Assembly: GCA_000307305.1 (NCBI GenBank)
Contig: DF158882.1
Span: forward strand, 1,177,495 to 1,241,494
Source of the DNA: Enterobacteriaceae bacterium B14
GTDB lineage: Bacteria; Pseudomonadota; Gammaproteobacteria; Enterobacterales; Enterobacteriaceae
Reading direction: 5' to 3'
DNA: 64,000 bases
Position numbers and translations under genes: made by a program. Within the stretch, counting starts at the first letter, position 1; each line of letters begins with the position of its first letter. Positions 60,111 through 64,000 of the stretch are shown piece by piece. Under the pieces are notes generated by a model, which searched no databases, had not been told where the DNA came from, and was given only the letters and a program-made list of their open reading frames with translations.

Positions 60111-61238
60111 TTAAATACGTTCGGTGGTGAACCCCAGATGCCGCAGAAGCATTTCACTCTGCAAAGAGTCACACTGAATGAGGAGCGATGACCACTCTCG
60201 GCGCTCCTGATACTGTTTACGTAAACGATCGAATGCCCCTTTTTGAGCAGCGACCCGACGTAAAGGCGCATCATCGCGGCGCACATCATACACCAGATGG
60301 ATGAGACGCTTGAGCCTGTTCTCATCTAATTCACCATGAAATACGATTTTGCTGAACTCAGGAACGGGCAGCAAAGAGGATAGTTCAACGTGCTGCGGAT
60401 TACCCAGTGACTCACTATAAGCCTCAAAAACCTGCGTAGTTCCACGAGCTTTGCCTTCAAGGCTGTAACCAGCAATATGTGGAGTACCGATATCGACTCG
60501 CTCTAAAAGCGGCAGTAATAGCTCAGGTTCAGGCTCCCACACATCTAACACCGTACTCAATGCTTTCCCTTTTTGCAGTGCCGCCAGCAATGCCTGATTA
60601 TCAACGACGGGGCCACGAGAGGCATTAATCAAAATACGGTTGTCCGGCAATGCGGCAAGCAGCGCATCATCAACTAAGTGAAGTGTGTTGTAGGCACCAC
60701 TTTTATTGAGCGGTGTATGGAAAGTTAAGATATCGGCTTCTGCGACCAGCTTCTCCAGCGGCCAAAATGTTTCATCATCACCGCGCTCGGCACGTGGTGG
60801 ATCACAGAGAAGTGTGCGGATACCCAACGCCTTGAGGCGATGATTCAAACGAGAACCTACATTGCCGACACCAACAATCCCCACCGTTTTATCACGTAGT
60901 TGAAAACCATCACGCTCGGCAAGAAAGAGCAAAGAGGAAAACACATATTCAACAACGGCAATGGCATTGCAACCAGGTGCAGCAGAGAACCCGATGCCTT
61001 GCTGGGCAAGCCAATCGATATCAACATGATCGGTGCCTGCGGTGGCAGTACCGACAAATCGAATTGATGTATTCGACAGGAGTTCGGCATTCACTTTAGT
61101 GACAGAGCGAACCATTAACGCGTCTGCCTCTTTCAATGCCTCTTGCGGGATAGGACGGCCGGGTACAGCTTGTACTTCGCCTAAACGGCTAAACAGTAAC
61201 GGCGCGTAAGGCATATTCTCATCAACCAGAATCTTCAC
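60111..61238 (-). CDS. pdxB: 4-phosphoerythronate dehydrogenase PdxB
   Basis: PdxB oxidises 4-phospho-D-erythronate in pyridoxal phosphate synthesis. The 375-residue D-2-hydroxyacid dehydrogenase begins, with a GTG at 61238, as (M)[17 protein letters not shown] lies 6 bases upstream, and earlier in-frame starts are rejected. The NAD motif is [22 protein letters not shown] (about 117-138), with [15 protein letters not shown] (catalytic Arg) and [26 protein letters not shown] (catalytic His). The C-terminal part ([15 protein letters not shown]) is the PdxB dimerisation domain. It opens the pdxB-usg-truA run. Confidence 0.95.
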   Translation of the reverse strand: MKILVDENMPYAPLLFSRLGEVQAVPGRPIPQEALKEADALMVRSVTKVNAELLSNTSIRFVGTATAGTDHVDIDWLAQQGIGFSAAPGCNAIAVVEYVFSSLLFLAERDGFQLRDKTVGIVGVGNVGSRLNHRLKALGIRTLLCDPPRAERGDDETFWPLEKLVAEADILTFHTPLNKSGAYNTLHLVDDALLAALPDNRILINASRGPVVDNQALLAALQKGKALSTVLDVWEPEPELLLPLLERVDIGTPHIAGYSLEGKARGTTQVFEAYSESLGNPQHVELSSLLPVPEFSKIVFHGELDENRLKRLIHLVYDVRRDDAPLRRVAAQKGAFDRLRKQYQERREWSSLLIQCDSLQSEMLLRHLGFTTERI

Positions 61239-61372
61239 TTCATTCTCCCGCAATATCTCAGAGAGCACATTTTGCCACTACTTTTTACTAAGCCCAACCA
61301 CTCTTGCAGAAGTTGACAAAGATCGCTTAAAAAACAAGTACGAGACATCATTCTTAACGAATAGTCTGCAAA

Positions 61373-62146
61373 CTAACTGCGTCGGTAACGGTCTGGCGTT
61401 GTTCCTGCAATATGTTGGAACATCGCAATAAACGCAGAAGCAGAACTATAACCAACCTCTAACGCCACATCCTGCACCGAATGCCCTTTATCCAACAGTG
61501 AAATACCGTGTAGAAAACGTAGCCTCTGCCGCCATTCACTAAATGACATCCCCAATTCGCTCTGACATCGGCGTGACAGTGTTCTCTCTGTGGTATAGAC
61601 ACGGCTAGCCCACTCGTTCAGCGGCGTATTATCCGCAGGGTTACTCTCTAACTGCTTTAAAATAGGCGACAGATATTTATCATCCGTTATCGGTAAGTAA
61701 GTCAGTTGCAGCGGTGACGATGAGACCTCGTCAATCAGTACGCGGCACAGCCTATATTCGCTCTTACTACTTGGTGACATCATGTTGCGCTCAAAACAGG
61801 ATTCAACAATAGCGGTAAAAATGGGACTCACGTTTAATAGGCAGGGCTGAAGAGGCAGCTCTTTGCAAAAGCGCGGGGCGATATTTATTGAGCGAAACCA
61901 TGCCTGTCTGAGGTTATAGCTAGAGTGCTCCATTTTTGCTGGTATCCATACGGCAAAACCGGGCGGAGCAAGGAAACGTTGCCCGCCGATATTAAGCGCC
62001 AGCACACCCGATTTAATACAGATAACCTGCCCCCATAGATGGGAATGGGGTAAGTACTCGGTATCTGCATTCACTTCCTCACAATAAAAAAACAGCGGTA
62101 TATTCGCTGTTTTTTCTAGTGAAGGGGGTAAGCGCTGCTCTGCCAT
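61373..62146 (-). CDS. AraC-family transcriptional regulator
   Basis: This 257-residue protein has an N-terminal cupin-like sensor (about 15-110, SHLWGQVICIKSGVLALNIGG, FAVWIPAKMEHSSY). Two AraC helix-turn-helix units follow (about 165-255, NEWASRVYTTERTLSRRCQSELGMSFSEWRQRLR and VQDVALEVGYSSASAFIAMFQHIAGTTPDRYRR). The type resembles E. coli NimR (YeaM) and related exporter-linked regulators. It is divergent from a DMT transporter with 145 bp between starts, so it probably controls that gene. The effector is unknown. Confidence 0.9.
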   Translation of the reverse strand: MAEQRLPPSLEKTANIPLFFYCEEVNADTEYLPHSHLWGQVICIKSGVLALNIGGQRFLAPPGFAVWIPAKMEHSSYNLRQAWFRSINIAPRFCKELPLQPCLLNVSPIFTAIVESCFERNMMSPSSKSEYRLCRVLIDEVSSSPLQLTYLPITDDKYLSPILKQLESNPADNTPLNEWASRVYTTERTLSRRCQSELGMSFSEWRQRLRFLHGISLLDKGHSVQDVALEVGYSSASAFIAMFQHIAGTTPDRYRRS

Positions 62147-62291
62147 ACGATGTATACCTCACTATTAATGTTCATTGATACCCGTAGAGATTGTCTGAAA
62201 GACGCACCACATTGTCTGATTATCGATATATATAACAAATAGGACAGGGTTACACTAACGCCGTTTGATTTACATGCAAGGATTTATATTA

Positions 62292-63164
62292 ATGAATGCT
62301 CTATTTCCGCTGGTAGCGGTGTTGATTTGGTCTATTAATGCCATTGTGACCAAGGTATCTGCTGGCACGATTGACCCTGCGGCGATCTCTTTTTATCGCT
62401 GGTTTTTAGCACTGCTGGTTCTGTCGCCCTTTATTTTACCTTCAACACTGCGTAACTGGCGCAATATTATTCCTCATGCAGGGCAACTTTTCGTCTTAGG
62501 GCTATTGGGAATGGTGTTATACCAAAGCCTTGCTTACTACGCGGCACATAGCGTAAGCGCGCTCTTTATCGGCGTGTTTAACTCTCTTATCCCGCTGCTG
62601 ACGGTGTTGATTGGTATTATCGTTGTGCGAGTTGCGCCAACCGTTGGCATCATCATCGGGGGCCTGCTCTCGTTTTTTGGACTGGTCTGGTTGCTCAGCG
62701 CAGGTGATCCCGTTCAGTTGCTCACTCATGGCATTGGTAAAGGGGAGTGGATGATGTTTGGCGCTTCAGCTTCTTATGCTTTGTATGGCGTATTAACGAA
62801 ACGTTGGTCTATCAATATCCCTAATTGGCAATCGCTGTATGTGCAGATTTTATTTGGTGTGGTGATGCTGTTGCCTAGCTTTTTGATGACGAAGGATGTC
62901 TCTTTGAATATGAGTAATATACCGCTGGTGCTGTTCGCTGGGGTTCCTGCATCTGTTATTGCGCCCTTCTTGTGGATCCAAGGGGTGATTCGGTTGGGGG
63001 CGAATAAAGCGTCAATCTTTATGAATCTCGCTCCGGTGTTTACTGCGGTGATCGCGGTGATTTTTTTGCAGGAGTCGTTGCATAGTTATCATGTTATTGG
63101 GGGTGGAGTGACGTTGTTGGGGGTGATTGTTGCGCAGAGGTTGAGGATGCCGTTGAGGAAGTAG
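62292..63164 (+). CDS. EamA/DMT-family transporter
   Basis: This 290-residue inner-membrane protein has about ten helices in two EamA repeats (residues about 5-138 and 148-285). Typical segments are AVLIWSINAIVTKVSAGTIDPAAISFYRW and LFIGVFNSLIPLLTVLIG. The second repeat has GASASYALYGVLTKRW and IFMNLAPVFTAVIAVIFLQESL. Members export amino acids, purines or metabolites; this one's substrate cannot be told. AAGGAT upstream favours the ATG at 62292 over earlier in-frame starts. It is divergent from an AraC regulator and followed 23 bp later by the long dispersed repeat. Confidence 0.88.
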   Translation: MNALFPLVAVLIWSINAIVTKVSAGTIDPAAISFYRWFLALLVLSPFILPSTLRNWRNIIPHAGQLFVLGLLGMVLYQSLAYYAAHSVSALFIGVFNSLIPLLTVLIGIIVVRVAPTVGIIIGGLLSFFGLVWLLSAGDPVQLLTHGIGKGEWMMFGASASYALYGVLTKRWSINIPNWQSLYVQILFGVVMLLPSFLMTKDVSLNMSNIPLVLFAGVPASVIAPFLWIQGVIRLGANKASIFMNLAPVFTAVIAVIFLQESLHSYHVIGGGVTLLGVIVAQRLRMPLRK

Positions 63165-63187
63165 TTTTTGTGGTGTTTGTTTGGATA

Positions 63188-63455
63188 GGTGTAGGGTTTC
63201 GGTAGCGTATTAATCTCTGTGTCTCCATATAACGCTTTCACTCGCTCCCGACTTAAGGGGCCGCCGCCCCTTAAGAATCCGGGCTTTGGGTGTTCTCTGG
63301 TCGCAAAATTACGGTTGCTTCGCAACTTCCCTCGGCATCTCCTTCGATTGCGGGTCGGTGGGATTCGCCATCCATGGCTCATGCCCACCTCAATCGCGCG
63401 TCCTGCGCGATTGGCCCTATCTACGGAGAGGCCTCGGCGTAATTTTTAATGCTCG
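63188..63455 (+). repeat. Dispersed structured repeat, long copy
   Basis: This 268-bp element shares ends and the CTTAAGGGGC palindrome (63252-63275) with 38526-38682, in the same orientation. It carries about 110 extra bases between GTTGCTTCGCAAC and AATTTTTAATGCTCG. The insert holds nested hairpins, including a perfect 9-bp stem CAATCGCGC-GTCCT-GCGCGATTG (63391-63413) and GGTGGG/CCCACC arms. AAAATTACG near its left side pairs with CGTAATTTT at the right end, so the whole 3' half can fold into one multi-branched structure. It lies just after the DMT gene. Confidence 0.85.
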
Positions 63456-63516
63456 TTAGGAGATGTTGGGATGTTCGTATTTCTCTTCTTTTCCTATCTC
63501 ATATCTCTAACTGTTC

Positions 63517-64000
63517 TTAATAGGTTTTCTTATTTTCTACTGCGCCTATCAGCCAAGGAAGTACCTGTTTTTTTCTGCTGATGACGTTATCCATAAGGAT
63601 AGGATCTGTGCTGATAGGGTTGTTGGCGGAGAAGTAGAGTTGGCTTTGTGAGGTGGAGAGTGAAGTGGTCATTAGGACGTAGAAGTCTAAAGACTCTTGT
63701 TTGACTCTCGCTTCCATTTCAGTGAGGAGGTCAGGGAGAAGGCTCGTAATATCTGCAAAGTTGGCAAGTTCGATTTGGCTTAGGCCGATGTGTTGGTCTG
63801 CAATCACAAATTTCTTTTCGTCTTTGACTAAGAGTCTTGCTGGGCTGAGGCCACTGATGTCAGTTTTTGCACGTAGAAGTTTTATGGTGAATTCGGCGAG
63901 ATCAACGCCTGCGATGAGTGCTAGATGTTGTGCTGCATCTTTGTCTTTCTCTGTAGTGGTCGGTGATTGGAAGCCGACGGTATCACTGAGAATCGCGCCC
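63517..64000 (-). CDS. ppaC: Manganese-dependent inorganic pyrophosphatase (DHHA2 domain), partial
   Basis: Only the C-terminal 160 or so codons are present; the gene enters from the right edge. Reading to the edge gives GAILSDTVGFQSPTTTEKD, then LALIAGVD, KAKTDIS-like RAKTDISGLSPARLL, and VIADQHIGLSQIELANFAD. That is the DHHA2 part of family II (PpaC-type) pyrophosphatases, which hydrolyse pyrophosphate with Mn. The motif SDT(V/L)xFxSPT is characteristic. The metal-binding DHH half is outside the window. Family II enzymes are uncommon in Enterobacterales, which usually rely on Ppa. Confidence 0.82.
   Translation of the reverse strand, partial: GAILSDTVGFQSPTTTEKDKDAAQHLALIAGVDLAEFTIKLLRAKTDISGLSPARLLVKDEKKFVIADQHIGLSQIELANFADITSLLPDLLTEMEARVKQESLDFYVLMTTSLSTSQSQLYFSANNPISTDPILMDNVISRKKQVLPWLIGAVENKKTY

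Noticed and set aside
63089-63388. Minus-strand reading frame with PGFLRGGGPLSRER, and a similar one at 38322-38669
   Set aside because: Both are translations of the dispersed repeat and the ends of neighbouring genes on the wrong strand. The similarity is explained by the shared DNA repeat, not by protein conservation.
1-64000. tRNA, rRNA, CRISPR arrays, insertion sequences, integrases and prophage genes
   Set aside because: I looked for characteristic genes, repeated spacers and clover-leaf-like sequences and recognised none. Faint small RNA genes cannot be excluded by eye.

Overview
This window is chromosomal DNA from a gamma-proteobacterium of the order Enterobacterales. Most proteins look like close relatives of named Escherichia coli K-12 proteins (ClpA/ClpS/CspD, MacAB, GarKRLD/GudDP/CdaR, YbjD/LysO/Hcp/Hcr, YbjT/YbjS/AmiD, YfbR-S-T-U-V, AckA/Pta, YfcD/E/H, FolX, PurF/CvpA/DedD/FolC/AccD/DedA/TruA/Usg/PdxB). 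The gene order joins blocks that lie near minutes 19 and 52 in E. coli. A soft-rot type relative (Pectobacteriaceae such as Pectobacterium or Brenneria) or a neighbouring family is my best guess. It rests on the D-glucarate/galactarate locus, a manganese-type pyrophosphatase and a structured dispersed repeat; no rRNA or tRNA is present to settle it.

Layout. 1-1243: the start of pxpA (5-oxoproline metabolism), divergent from a LysR regulator. 1383-7916: the ClpA/ClpS unfoldase and adaptor, CspD, and the MacAB exporter. 8115-18608: a DUF2913-like gene, then a complete D-glucarate/galactarate catabolic locus. The six-gene leftward cluster gudP-gudX'-gudD-garL-garR-garK lies divergent from garD, and the regulator cdaR lies beyond garD. 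gudX is reduced to a short in-frame remnant. 18763-24843: one very large gene for a zinc ribbon, degenerate Ser/Thr kinase, superfamily 1 helicase and nuclease-like protein, which resembles Mokosh-type defence proteins. 25244-31441: yjdM, the OLD-family nuclease ybjD, the lysine exporter lysO, and hcp-hcr behind a good NsrR-like site. 31495-33545: a small AT-rich island with an unrecognised DNA-binding-type regulator and two short genes for double-glycine-type (GA) leader peptides, which look like class II microcins or a two-peptide bacteriocin.

34218-37760: ybjT, ybjS and an amiD whose lipoprotein cysteine is missing. 37900-47757: yfbR, a dispersed repeat, yfbS, hxpA, yfbU, yfbV, ackA-pta (acetate/acetyl-CoA overflow) and yfcD. 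47867-51097: yfcE, a periplasmic two-domain rhodanese, folX and yfcH. 51166-61238: ubiX and the conserved pdxB-usg-truA-dedA-accD-folC-dedD-cvpA-purF run, with a perfect PurR operator ahead of cvpA. 61373-64000: an AraC regulator divergent from a DMT exporter, a second and longer copy of the dispersed repeat, and the C-terminal half of a DHH-family Mn-pyrophosphatase.

The two most interesting items are the large kinase-helicase-nuclease protein and the paired microcin-like peptides. No tRNA, rRNA, CRISPR array, transposase, integrase or prophage gene was recognised. All family assignments come from reading the protein sequences and recalled family features; no database search was run.
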